This document shows, one piece after another, positions 1 through 8,200 of a stretch of DNA of 16,932 bases. Below the pieces are notes generated by a model. That model had not been told where the DNA came from. It ran no database searches and saw only the letters and a list, made by a program, of their open reading frames with translations. The translations under genes and the position numbers were made by a program. How positions within the stretch are numbered: position 1 is the stretch's first letter; each line of letters begins with the position of its first letter. The DNA is taken from assembly GCA_030824175.1 (NCBI GenBank), contig JAVBYH010000379.1, positions 1-16,932 of the forward strand, given 5' to 3'. This DNA is from Bacteroidota bacterium. Its GTDB lineage: Bacteria; Bacteroidota; Ignavibacteria; UBA10030; UBA8401.

Positions 1-1
1 G

Positions 2-1606
2 GCGGGACAGCATCGTCTACGCCCCATTCTGATGACGACACTGACGATGGTCTTCGGCATGCTCCCGATCGCCCTTGCGACGGGCGCGGCCTCGGAATGG
101 AAGAGCGGCCTGGCCGTCGCACTCATCGGCGGTCTGACAAGCTCGATGTTCCTGACGCTCATCGTCGTCCCCACTGTGTATGTGGATCTTGAACGGTTTA
201 AAATATTCGCGCTTACTTTCATGAAGACGATGTTTGGAAAAAAACTTTCGCCTGCGGCGACGGCCTCCGTCATTCTGCTCGCGATCGCAAGCGCGTGCGG
301 CGTGCCTGCCTCGGCACAGGTCCGGACCTTGACGACGATGGATGCGGTCTCCCTTGCGATCGGGAAGAATGCACAGATACGCATCGCCTCACTCGAGGCG
401 CGGAGATCGGAAGAGGGCGTCCGTGAAGCATGGGGCGCGCTGCTGCCGACGCTCTCCGCCGAAGCCACCTATACGCGGTACATGGAATTGCCCGTCATGT
501 TCTTTCCAACGATCTCGGTGGACGCCGCCACCGGATCCTTCTCGTTCACCGAACCGTCGACGGCCATGGAGATGGGCGCGAAGAATGAGTACATCGCATC
601 TCTCGGCGCCGTCATGCCGCTCTTCAGGGCAGACGTGTACGCGGGGATCCGCGCAGCACGCGCGAGGGAACACATGGCAACAGAGGATGTGCGGGCGGGA
701 AAGGCCGACATCATCGCCGCCGTGAAACGGACGTATGCAAACATCCTGCTCCTTCGAGCGCAGCAAGATGTTGTGGCGCAAAGCATCACGCGGCTCGAAG
801 AGACGCTGCACGAGGCGCGCAACCTGTTCCTCCAGGGATTCGCCACGGATGTCGACACCCTCCGCGCGTTCGTTACATGGGAGAACCAGAAGCCTGCGTT
901 CATCAAGCTTGAGAATGCGATCGCCTCATCGACAACGATGCTGAAAACGCTCATCGGACTCCCGTCCGATGAGGACATCGTTCTCGCAGACTCATTGGAC
1001 TATCATCCCGGCGTCGCCGCCTCGTATGCGACGGCGTACAGGTCGGCTCTTGCCGCACGGCCGGACCTGATGAAGCTCTCGCATCAGGCCGCTGCCGCGG
1101 AAGCGCTGAAGGACGCGGAGGCGGCGGCCCACCTGCCGTCGCTCTCCCTGTTCGGCCGGGTGCAGACGCAGGATCAGCAAAATGATTTCGCCTTCTCCCG
1201 CTACACGTGGCCGGTCAGTTCAATGGTCGGACTGCAGGTGTCCATTCCCCTGTTCAACGGATATCGCACGGCGTCACGAGTCGAGCAGGCGGAGCTGTCG
1301 CGCATCCAGACAGAGACGGCCCTGGAGCAGATGAAGGAAACGGCGGGCGCCGAGATCCAGATCGCCCTCGGAAATCGCGCCGAGGCCGAACGCCGCCTCG
1401 CGTCGTCCGCCGCAACGGCGCAGGCGGCCGAACGCAGTTATCAGAAAACACGGAGCCGCTGGCAGCAGGGATTGTGCAGACAGATCGAAGTATCCGATGC
1501 GAATCTTATGCTCAACCAGGCACGACTCGACCGGCTCCAGGCAATCACCGATTGCATCGTCGCCCGGACCGAATTTGAAAAGGCGGCCGGTCTGCTCGTC
1601 CCGTAA
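2..1606 (+). CDS. RND efflux permease C-terminus fused to TolC-like outer-membrane efflux protein (5' partial)
   Basis: The frame is open from base 2, so the gene starts upstream of the window. The first ~60 visible residues are the end of an RND (AcrB/HAE-type) inner-membrane pump: the RPILMTT motif, then the last two membrane helices ending in VVPTVYV. About a dozen residues later, with no stop, a typical Sec signal peptide begins at Met 221 (KK, hydrophobic core, cleavage near PASA/Q). It leads into a ~430-residue TolC-family protein with paired alpha-helical hairpin repeats (for example residues about 215-310 and 420-520 of the visible frame). TolC proteins form the outer-membrane duct of tripartite efflux pumps. 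The fusion would place pump and duct in one polypeptide. Internal initiation at 221 is an alternative, but no good Shine-Dalgarno precedes it. The TolC part, 461 residues with its signal peptide, has the usual family length. A LytS-type kinase follows 18 bases downstream. Confidence 0.88.
   Translation, partial: AGQHRLRPILMTTLTMVFGMLPIALATGAASEWKSGLAVALIGGLTSSMFLTLIVVPTVYVDLERFKIFALTFMKTMFGKKLSPAATASVILLAIASACGVPASAQVRTLTTMDAVSLAIGKNAQIRIASLEARRSEEGVREAWGALLPTLSAEATYTRYMELPVMFFPTISVDAATGSFSFTEPSTAMEMGAKNEYIASLGAVMPLFRADVYAGIRAARAREHMATEDVRAGKADIIAAVKRTYANILLLRAQQDVVAQSITRLEETLHEARNLFLQGFATDVDTLRAFVTWENQKPAFIKLENAIASSTTMLKTLIGLPSDEDIVLADSLDYHPGVAASYATAYRSALAARPDLMKLSHQAAAAEALKDAEAAAHLPSLSLFGRVQTQDQQNDFAFSRYTWPVSSMVGLQVSIPLFNGYRTASRVEQAELSRIQTETALEQMKETAGAEIQIALGNRAEAERRLASSAATAQAAERSYQKTRSRWQQGLCRQIEVSDANLMLNQARLDRLQAITDCIVARTEFEKAAGLLVP
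221..319 (+). other. Internal signal peptide at the RND-TolC junction
   Basis: This encodes 33 residues starting at an in-frame Met: a short basic stretch (GKK), a hydrophobic core (ASVILLAIASA) and a signal-peptidase-like site PASA/Q. It is what a free-standing TolC precursor would carry. In the fusion it follows a cytoplasmic RND C-terminus, so its topology (N in, C out) fits, and signal peptidase could release the TolC part. A Cys lies just before the cleavage site, but the residues ahead of it (IASA) are a poor lipobox. The upstream bases show no clear ribosome-binding site. Confidence 0.7.
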
Positions 1607-1624
1607 TTCTGTTGTTGATTCACG

Positions 1625-2722
1625 ATGAAATATGCGCTACTTTTACACAAACCAATCATGCATATGCGCTTACCCTATCCGCTCAGGCCCTCGTCCATGT
1701 GGCAGGCCCGCCTGCTCATTCCGCCGCTGTTCCATACGTTCGCCGACGGCGCGGGCATACTCCTCGCGCCGGCGATCTCCTCGGGATGGTTCGCCCAGAA
1801 ACCATTCTGGTCCCAGTACATCCCCGAATTTATCGCCGGGACGACGGGTATGTACGCCATCACGGAAAGCAACTATTGGGCGTACTACTATCTCGATCGG
1901 GTGCTGCCGTGGGAAACCGAGCCCGGCAAACGCCTCGGCGCCCAGCTCCTGTTCTCACTCCTGTTCTCCATCATCGCAGCCATGATCATCCGCGAGGTGC
2001 TTATCTGGTTCCATCCCGGACATCCCCAAAGCGGTGTGGAAGGACTCGTCGTGCTCACGGCCGCCACCTCGTTCATCCTCAGCGTCATGTTCCTCGGAAT
2101 GTTCGTCTTCCACCGCATGAGCGCCTCCATCGTCGAGGCGGAACAACTCAAGCGCGAAAACCTGATAGCCCAGAACCAGGCCCTGCGCCAGCAGATCGAC
2201 CCGCATTTTCTCTTCAACAGCATCACGACGCTCACCACACTGATCGAAGAGGATAAGACGATCGCGATCGATTTCGTGCGGCGCATCGCAAACGTCTATC
2301 GGCACGTGCTGGACAGCAAAGAGCACGATCTCGTGGACCTGCGAACGGAGACGGAACTTGCCCGCGATTATGCATTCGCCTTCGAACTGCGGTTCGGCAG
2401 CAACTTCATTCTCTCCATCTCGATCCCTGACGATGCGATGGCATACAGGATACCTCCCCTGACGCTGCAGATCCTTGTGGAGAACGCTGTAAAGCACAAC
2501 GTCATCTCCGGCGACCACCCGCTGACAATCCGCATCGAACTGGAGGGGAAATCGAAACTGATCGTGCGCAACAACCTCCGGCGCAAACAGTCTCACAGTT
2601 CGCCCACGCACATCGGATTGAAGAATATCCTGGCGCGGTACAAGTACGTGACGGAAGGAATCGTGGAAGTGATCGAGAACGAACGGGAATTCATCGTTAA
2701 ACTTCCCCTGGTACACCCATGA
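1625..2722 (+). CDS. LytS/YehU-type membrane sensor histidine kinase
   Basis: A 365-residue two-component kinase. Hydrophobic segments occupy roughly the first 165 residues, the clearest membrane helices being about 105-127 and 141-163. A short coiled linker follows, then the His_kinase domain (PF06580 type) with phospho-acceptor His194 in QQIDPHFLFNSI. The ATPase domain has its N-box at LVENAVKHN (Asn287) and the late IGLKNI motif near 330-335. The VRNNL stretch is typical of Bacteroidota members, but the usual Gly before IGL is His here. The stop overlaps the start of the LytTR regulator (ATGA), so the two are an obvious pair. The start is uncertain: Met 1625 has a weak ribosome site, and Mets at 1658 and 1664 are possible. 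Position right after the efflux gene suggests it senses membrane or efflux stress (inference). Confidence 0.9.
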   Translation: MKYALLLHKPIMHMRLPYPLRPSSMWQARLLIPPLFHTFADGAGILLAPAISSGWFAQKPFWSQYIPEFIAGTTGMYAITESNYWAYYYLDRVLPWETEPGKRLGAQLLFSLLFSIIAAMIIREVLIWFHPGHPQSGVEGLVVLTAATSFILSVMFLGMFVFHRMSASIVEAEQLKRENLIAQNQALRQQIDPHFLFNSITTLTTLIEEDKTIAIDFVRRIANVYRHVLDSKEHDLVDLRTETELARDYAFAFELRFGSNFILSISIPDDAMAYRIPPLTLQILVENAVKHNVISGDHPLTIRIELEGKSKLIVRNNLRRKQSHSSPTHIGLKNILARYKYVTEGIVEVIENEREFIVKLPLVHP

Positions 2723-3486
2723 GAGTGATCATCGTCGAAGATGAACTTCCCGCGGCGAGGGCTCTCGTAAAGCTCCTGAAGGACGCCGATGCGTCCATCA
2801 CCGTCGATACGACGCTCGACAGCGTCGCTGCCGCCACATCCTGGTTCAGGAGCAATCCGGCGCCCGATCTCGTCTTCATGGACATTCAGCTTGGGGACGG
2901 GTTGAGCTTCGAGATATTCGAAACCACTGCCGTCGGCTGCCCCGTCATTTTCACGACGGCGTATAACGAATACGCCATCCGCGCGTTCAAGCTCAACAGC
3001 GTCGATTACCTCCTGAAGCCTGTGCATCCGGCCGAACTCGCACACAGCCTCGAAAAGTTCAAGACACTCCACGCCTCCTGCGGCGGCGTCGATCGCACGG
3101 AAAAGGATCTGCTGCATGTCCTCAAGAACATCCGGCTCGGGGAGCACGCATATAAAACACGCTTCCTCGTTCCGTTCCGCGATCAGTTCGTCTCCATCCC
3201 CGTCGAGGAAATATCGTATTTCTCCTCCGAGCATAAGAATACGTATTTGGTCACGCGTGAACAGAAAAAACATTGCATCGATCTACCATTGGAGGCGCTG
3301 GAGGCGGAGATCGACCCGCGGACGTTTTTCAGGGTGAACCGGCAATATATCGTCAGCTACCCGTCAATCGCCGCAGTGCACTCGTACTTCAACGGAAAAT
3401 TGAAGCTCTACGTGCGCGGCTCAGACGAAGAGATCATCATCAGCCGCGAACGCGCGACGCATTTCAAGGAATGGCTCGATCGATGA
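2719..3486 (+). CDS. LytTR-family response regulator
   Basis: A 255-residue LytR/AlgR-type transcription regulator. The N-terminal receiver domain (1-120) has acidic residues E7-D8-E9, phospho-acceptor Asp55 in VFMDIQ, Thr80 in IFTTAY and Lys100 in LLKP, all expected positions. The C-terminal LytTR DNA-binding domain (about 150-253) shows ISYFSSEHKNTYL and the FFRVNRQYIVS signature of the family. The start overlaps the kinase stop by four bases, implying translational coupling. It should be phosphorylated by the upstream LytS-like kinase and bind paired direct repeats at target promoters. Its targets cannot be read from the window; the upstream efflux gene is a candidate by position only. Confidence 0.95.
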   Translation: MRVIIVEDELPAARALVKLLKDADASITVDTTLDSVAAATSWFRSNPAPDLVFMDIQLGDGLSFEIFETTAVGCPVIFTTAYNEYAIRAFKLNSVDYLLKPVHPAELAHSLEKFKTLHASCGGVDRTEKDLLHVLKNIRLGEHAYKTRFLVPFRDQFVSIPVEEISYFSSEHKNTYLVTREQKKHCIDLPLEALEAEIDPRTFFRVNRQYIVSYPSIAAVHSYFNGKLKLYVRGSDEEIIISRERATHFKEWLDR

Positions 3487-3562
3487 ACCCATTCCCGGCG
3501 ACGCCGCAACTCTGCACATCATCATACTTCATCGGTACCATGACACGAAAGGGAAACAGACA

Positions 3563-3895
3563 ATGGATTGGCTGGAAGGAATAAACGCGGCCGTGACCGT
3601 GTGTGACGCCGAGGGAACGATCCTCTATATGAACGACAGATCGGGGCAGGTGTTCAAGGACGACGGCGGGAAGGATCTCATCGGAACGAGTCTCTTCGGT
3701 TGCCATCCCGAGCCGGCCCTCGCAAAGCTGAAGGACCTGCTGCGCAGCGGGAGCACGAACGTGTACACGATCGAAAAGAACGGCGTCAGGAAACTCATCT
3801 ACCAGGCGCCGTGGACGCACGAATCCGTCGTCGGCGGTATGATCGAAATATCGATCGAGCTACCGGCGGACATGCATCATTTCATCCGAACCTGA
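3563..3895 (+). CDS. Small stand-alone PAS-domain protein
   Basis: A 110-residue soluble protein that is essentially one PAS fold. It opens with ITAAVTV-like PAS strands (GINAAVTVCDAEGTILYMND), then the conserved block LIGTSLFGCHPEP (residues 39-51), NVYTIEKNG (66-74), LIYQAPW (78-84) and the C-terminal EISIELPADMHHF. I recognise these blocks from a family of tiny PAS proteins in anaerobes and Bacteroidota, sometimes mislabelled as diguanylate cyclases, but there is no output domain here. Cys47-His48 inside the pocket could bind a cofactor; that is conjecture. A ribosome site (AAAGGGA) lies about 9 bases before the ATG. It sits 76 bases after the LytTR gene on the same strand and converges with the methyltransferase gene. 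Confidence 0.85.
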   Translation: MDWLEGINAAVTVCDAEGTILYMNDRSGQVFKDDGGKDLIGTSLFGCHPEPALAKLKDLLRSGSTNVYTIEKNGVRKLIYQAPWTHESVVGGMIEISIELPADMHHFIRT

Positions 3896-3904
3896 CTGCG
3901 GGCA

Positions 3905-3948
3905 CGCGCAGACACACGGCACCGCAAAGGGGAACCGTGTTGTGCGCG
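3905..3948. terminator. Hairpin between convergent genes, likely bidirectional terminator
   Basis: Two arms, CGCGCA..ACACGG (3905-3919) and CCGTGT..TGCGCG (3935-3948), pair with a small internal loop around a 15-base loop. It lies exactly between the stops of the PAS gene (3895) and the methyltransferase gene (3954). There is no T-tract on either strand, so it is not a classic intrinsic terminator. Confidence 0.5.
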
Positions 3949-3953
3949 AACGA

Positions 3954-4715
3954 TCACTTCCGGGCGATCACAAGCATTTCGAAATCTTCAGTCGTCAGCG
4001 CGTCGCCCCGCGAAAAGGCCCCGAGCTTCGCCCCGAAAATGTCGATCGTCTTGAAGCCGAGGGATTTCAGCAGCCATGTGATCTCGCTCGGCACATAATA
4101 CCGTTCGGTGCACGTCAATTCTTTCATGTTCCCCGAATCGTCTTCAAACGTCGTGACGCTGTTGTCGCGGAACGTCATGAGGTCGAACGAATTGTTCCCG
4201 TACACGGCGTTGCCTTCCTGCGTGCTCGATGCGAGAAAATCCTTCACCGAATGAAACAGGGGGAACAATCCGTTGAGCGTCGTGAAAATCAGCGTTCCTT
4301 TTTCCCTCAACGCCGTCGAGGCGTTCTTCAGGATCGCATAATTCAACTCGTCGGTTTCCATGAGCGGAAAGCCGCCTTCGCACAGCATGATCGCCGCATC
4401 GAACGCGCCGGCGAACGGCAGCGCACGCGCGTCATGCTGTTGAAAATCGCATGCGAGGCCAAGCGCCGCGGCCTTCTCCCTGGCGCGCACGAGCATCGAT
4501 TCCGACAGATCGATACCGGTGACGTTGTATCCCCGTTTCGTCAGTTCGATGGAATGGCGCCCGGTGCCGCACCCGATATCGATGATCTTCAGCGACCGAT
4601 CGAAGCCGATTTCCCGTTCGATGAAATCGCATTCACCCATCGTGCCCTGCGCAAAATTTTCACTGTCGTATTTTTTGCCGTAATTCTCGAACAGCTCCTC
4701 GTACCATTGCTTCAT
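3954..4715 (-). CDS. Class I SAM-dependent methyltransferase
   Basis: A 253-residue cytosolic methyltransferase of the Methyltransf_11/25 type. SAM-binding motif I is IIDIGCGTGRHS (residues 44-55), and the acidic residue ending strand 2 is Asp69 in VTGIDLS. The post-I/II region follows at DFQQHDARALPF (90-101) with AAIMLCEGGF after it. The second half (about 150-250) carries an extra beta region typical of small-molecule methyltransferases with a class I core, ending in EMLVIARK. The start at 4715 is preceded by a strong GGAGG at proper spacing. It follows the trehalose synthase gene by 55 bases on the same strand and ends the minus-strand series. The substrate cannot be told from the sequence. 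Confidence 0.92.
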   Translation of the reverse strand: MKQWYEELFENYGKKYDSENFAQGTMGECDFIEREIGFDRSLKIIDIGCGTGRHSIELTKRGYNVTGIDLSESMLVRAREKAAALGLACDFQQHDARALPFAGAFDAAIMLCEGGFPLMETDELNYAILKNASTALREKGTLIFTTLNGLFPLFHSVKDFLASSTQEGNAVYGNNSFDLMTFRDNSVTTFEDDSGNMKELTCTERYYVPSEITWLLKSLGFKTIDIFGAKLGAFSRGDALTTEDFEMLVIARK

Positions 4716-4770
4716 TGTCGCTAGCCTCCGTTTTGTGTGAGTTGAATCAATGGAAAAAAACCCTGCATTC

Positions 4771-7700
4771 TCACGGGCGTGAAGCCGCCGCGTCGGACTC
4801 GAGCTGTCCGATGAGGAAGACGAGCGCGGCGAGGGGCGTCGAGAGTTTCTGAGGCCGATCGCGCATGAAGGCCTCCATTTCCCTGAGAGACTTTTCGAGC
4901 AGATGGAATTTCAACAGGTACTCGAGATCTCGTTTGTCCGCTGGAGCGATCTTGAACGGCCGGATGGTCTTGAGATATTCCCGGACGAAGATCGTACTCA
5001 CCCACAGCCACCATTGTTTCGCATACGGTTCCAGCTCGGCCGCACCCTCCGGCCGCGTCGTCGAATACTGATGGAATCCGGTGTACACCGCGTAATGCAG
5101 CGACCAGATCATGGATGCCACATCGAGCAGCGGGGAGGCCTTCGTTTTCCGCTCGGCCAGCGACTGGGTCCATGCGCCGTCGAAATTCACGACGATGAAA
5201 TCCTTCCCCGTGTACCCGTACTGCCCGAGATTGAGATTCCCGTGCACGCGCATTCTCGATGCGCCGATCCTTCGATCCAGTAGCCGGCGGATGAACGAGA
5301 GCATCGCGGGTTCCGCCTCGATCACCGCAGTCATCCCGTCGGCATGCTCCTCCCTTAACAGCGCGGCATTCCGCTTCATCTCACGGACCGTATGCTTGAT
5401 GAGATTCCTCGCGGTCTGGTAAAGCGAGCGCTGATAAATGTCGTTGAACTGCTCCGGCGCGAAGGCCGGATCCCCCGTGAGCGCGCTCAGCGCGCCATGC
5501 AGTTCCCCGGTCCTTCGAGCGATGAGGCGTATCATCTCCGCGTAGATCAGCTTCGTCAAATTCGCCGTCTCGCGCTCCATGTCTATGAACTCGCGCTGAT
5601 TGAAGACCGTCTTCTCGGTCAGATGGATTGAACGCGTCGTTTCATTTTTCGTGATCACCTCGTCGAAGTAATTCTTGATCGAGTCGAGCACGAGCCTCCA
5701 CCCCACGCCCAGCTCGCCCCCGTATTCCTTCACCAACCCGAGCGAGATGCGCCGCGATTCCGCATGCTTGTACGTGATCTCGCCGACATAGAGCGGGATA
5801 TTCCTGAACACGCTCCGTTCGCCGAGCGTACGGAGTATTTCAACATCCGGATTCGTCCCTTCCTCGAGCCTGCGGAAAATTTTAATGGCGATCGAGCCGT
5901 CATACACGATCTGGCTGATGTTGCCGTCGTCGGAAAGGAGGATGCTCTGCGGAGGGCCCGTCATACGACCGGCGGCGGCCTTGATCCGCGAATCGACGGC
6001 GCACTGGATCTCGCCCCCCTGCGTCTTTATCGCGGCCTTGTGCATGACTGCATGGAAGAGTATCTGCCTGAAGTGCTCGTCATTCACGCCGTCGAAAAGC
6101 AGCCACTCCTCTTCGCGCAGATGCACCCTGGCAATCACGGCGCCGGGATGCTCCTTGCGGATGTGGCCCGCCTTCTCGCCTGCCGCGGCGGCTATCGGCA
6201 GGAGGAAATATTCGTACGCCTTGAAGAGGTAATGGATGCGAAGCACGACAAGGACCCCCTCGGATGCTCCGTCCGAGAGCCGCATCACATCCGCGATCGT
6301 CACGCTCTGGATATCGAATTCGTTCCCCTTCGTCCACTCCTGTCTCCTGATGAAGTCGGGGAGGACCGCGTTCTCAAATTCATCCCTGCCCGGCTTCACG
6401 AGCACATCCTGCCACGCATCGCGAACCCGGAGTTCCGGAATGGCCGCCTCGGCCGCCTGCTCACTGAGCACTTCGCGCTTTTCCTTCGCGAGGATGAACC
6501 AGTAATAGTCGTACCCGGTCAGCGTGAGCATGTACGGTGCACCGTCCCTGATGACGGGAAACTTGTTCCTGCTGAAGGCTTCGATGGGAGTATACCCGGC
6601 GAAGTGGTCGAGCGGCAGCTCAACAACCTGAGAGAAGCGCGACAGATTTGCGACGACGAGCATGATATTGTCGTCGAGCGCCCTGATGTACGCAAGCACC
6701 TTCTTGTTCGAGGCGGGGAGGAAGTCGATGCTCCCCCGTCCGAACGCCTTGTGATTTTTCCTGAGCGCGATGGCCCGCCGCATCCACCACAAGAGCGACG
6801 ACGGGTTACGCATCTGCACGTCTGCGTTCACCGCTTCGTAGTGGTACTCCGGATCGATGATGACAGGCAGAAAGAGTTGTTGCGGATTCGCATCCGAAAA
6901 TCCGGCATTGCGGTCGGAGCTCCATTGCATGGGGGTGCGCACCCCGTTCCGGTCGCCGAGATAGTAATTGTCTCCCATGCCGATCTCGTCGCCGTAATAC
7001 ACGACCGGAGTCCCGGGAAACGAGAAGAGGAGAATATTGAGAAGCTCGATCTTCCGTCTGTTGTTTTCCACCAGCGGCGCAAGCCGCCGCCTGATGCCGA
7101 GATTGATGCGGGCGCGTTTGTCCTTCGCATAATAGTTATACATGTAGTCGCGCTCCCTGTCCGTCACCATTTCGAGTGTCAGCTCATCGTGGTTGCGAAG
7201 GAAGATCGCCCACTGACAGGTATCGGCGATGGGAGGTGTCTGCTCGACGATGTCGGTAATCGGAAACCGGTCCTCCATCTGCAATGCCATATACAGCCGC
7301 GGCATGAGCGGGAAATGAAACGCCATCTGGCACTCGTCTCCGGCGCCGAAATACCGGACGGCATCTTCCGGCCACTGGTTCGCCTCGGCGATCAGCACCC
7401 TGTTCTCGAACGAAGAGCTCACATGATCGCGCAGCAGTTTCAGGAATGCGTGTGTTTCGGGAAGATTTTCACAGTTCGTCCCCTCCCTCTCGTAGAGGTA
7501 CGGCACGGCGTCGAGTCGGAGTCCGTCGACGCCGAGATTCAGCCAAAAGTCGACGACGCGGAACAGTTCCTGATGTACCGCGGGATTGTCGAAATTCAGG
7601 TCGGGCTGGTGTGCGTAAAACCGGTGCCAGTAGTACGCCTTCGCCACCGGATCGTACGTCCAATTCGATATTTCAAAATCACGGAAGATGATGCGGGCAT

Positions 7701-8133
7701 CGGCATACCTGTCCGTTGTGTCGCTCCACACGTAAAAGTTACGTTCAACCGATCCCGGCGGCGCATGACGGGCACGTTTGAAGAACGCGTGCTGATCCGA
7801 CGTATGATTCAAGACAAGCTCGGTGATGACCTTCAGACCCCTTGCATGCGCCTCGACGATGAAATCCTTGAAGTCGTCCATCACACCGTAATCGGGATGG
7901 ATGCCGTAGTAGTCCGCGATGTCGTATCCGTCATCCTTAAGCGGAGACGGATAAAACGGCAGCAGCCAGATCGCCGTCACGCCGAGTTTTTCAAGATACT
8001 CAAGCTTCTGGATGAGTCCCCTGAAATCCCCCATCCCGTCCATGGAGCTGTCCTTGAATGCCTTGATATGGACCTGATAGATGACAGCATCCTTGTACCA
8101 CAGGGGATCGGATATTCCTGCAACATCAGTCAT
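4771..8133 (-). CDS. treS: Trehalose synthase / maltokinase fusion (TreS-Pep2), kinase half probably inactive
   Basis: A 1120-residue two-domain cytosolic protein. Residues 1-550 are a GH13 trehalose synthase that interconverts maltose and trehalose. All three catalytic residues are present: nucleophile Asp208 (LRLDAVPYL), acid/base Glu250 (LIAEANQW) and Asp316 (LRNHDE). The (beta/alpha)8 barrel is complete, with NGVRTPMQW near 396-404 and a C-terminal beta domain to about 550. Residues about 555-1115 are a maltokinase-like domain. Lys751 in IKIFRRLEEGTNPDVE and the SPLLDVASM helix (1000-1008) are kept, but the catalytic HGD is HGN (Asn966) and the Mg-binding DFEGEP is NFDGAW (Asn983). Active maltokinase would make maltose-1-phosphate for GlgE; no glgE is in the window. 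Start 8133 is chosen over a GTG at 8178 because AAAGGA precedes it and the family N-terminus DPLWYKDAVIYQ follows closely. Confidence 0.95.
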   Translation of the reverse strand: MTDVAGISDPLWYKDAVIYQVHIKAFKDSSMDGMGDFRGLIQKLEYLEKLGVTAIWLLPFYPSPLKDDGYDIADYYGIHPDYGVMDDFKDFIVEAHARGLKVITELVLNHTSDQHAFFKRARHAPPGSVERNFYVWSDTTDRYADARIIFRDFEISNWTYDPVAKAYYWHRFYAHQPDLNFDNPAVHQELFRVVDFWLNLGVDGLRLDAVPYLYEREGTNCENLPETHAFLKLLRDHVSSSFENRVLIAEANQWPEDAVRYFGAGDECQMAFHFPLMPRLYMALQMEDRFPITDIVEQTPPIADTCQWAIFLRNHDELTLEMVTDRERDYMYNYYAKDKRARINLGIRRRLAPLVENNRRKIELLNILLFSFPGTPVVYYGDEIGMGDNYYLGDRNGVRTPMQWSSDRNAGFSDANPQQLFLPVIIDPEYHYEAVNADVQMRNPSSLLWWMRRAIALRKNHKAFGRGSIDFLPASNKKVLAYIRALDDNIMLVVANLSRFSQVVELPLDHFAGYTPIEAFSRNKFPVIRDGAPYMLTLTGYDYYWFILAKEKREVLSEQAAEAAIPELRVRDAWQDVLVKPGRDEFENAVLPDFIRRQEWTKGNEFDIQSVTIADVMRLSDGASEGVLVVLRIHYLFKAYEYFLLPIAAAAGEKAGHIRKEHPGAVIARVHLREEEWLLFDGVNDEHFRQILFHAVMHKAAIKTQGGEIQCAVDSRIKAAAGRMTGPPQSILLSDDGNISQIVYDGSIAIKIFRRLEEGTNPDVEILRTLGERSVFRNIPLYVGEITYKHAESRRISLGLVKEYGGELGVGWRLVLDSIKNYFDEVITKNETTRSIHLTEKTVFNQREFIDMERETANLTKLIYAEMIRLIARRTGELHGALSALTGDPAFAPEQFNDIYQRSLYQTARNLIKHTVREMKRNAALLREEHADGMTAVIEAEPAMLSFIRRLLDRRIGASRMRVHGNLNLGQYGYTGKDFIVVNFDGAWTQSLAERKTKASPLLDVASMIWSLHYAVYTGFHQYSTTRPEGAAELEPYAKQWWLWVSTIFVREYLKTIRPFKIAPADKRDLEYLLKFHLLEKSLREMEAFMRDRPQKLSTPLAALVFLIGQLESDAAASRP

Positions 8134-8138
8134 GGAGA

Positions 8139-8144
8139 TCCTTT
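8139..8144 (-). promoter_or_regulatory. Ribosome-binding site setting the TreS start
   Basis: AAAGGA lies 5 bases before ATG 8133 on the minus strand. No such site precedes the upstream in-frame GTG at 8178, so the shorter protein is preferred. Confidence 0.65.
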
Positions 8145-8200
8145 CGCTTGCACGCCAACAATCGTCTTCGCCGCTCACATGAGATGCACGTCCCGATCGC

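Noticed and set aside
1630..1670. Direct repeat ATATGCGCT at 1630 and 1662 near the kinase start
   Set aside because: Nine bases, within coding sequence, with no second line of evidence; probably chance.
4754..4760. Run of seven T on the minus strand after the trehalose synthase stop, possible terminator
   Set aside because: The only hairpin ahead of it is a 4-5 base stem with a two-base loop, too weak and strained to call a terminator.
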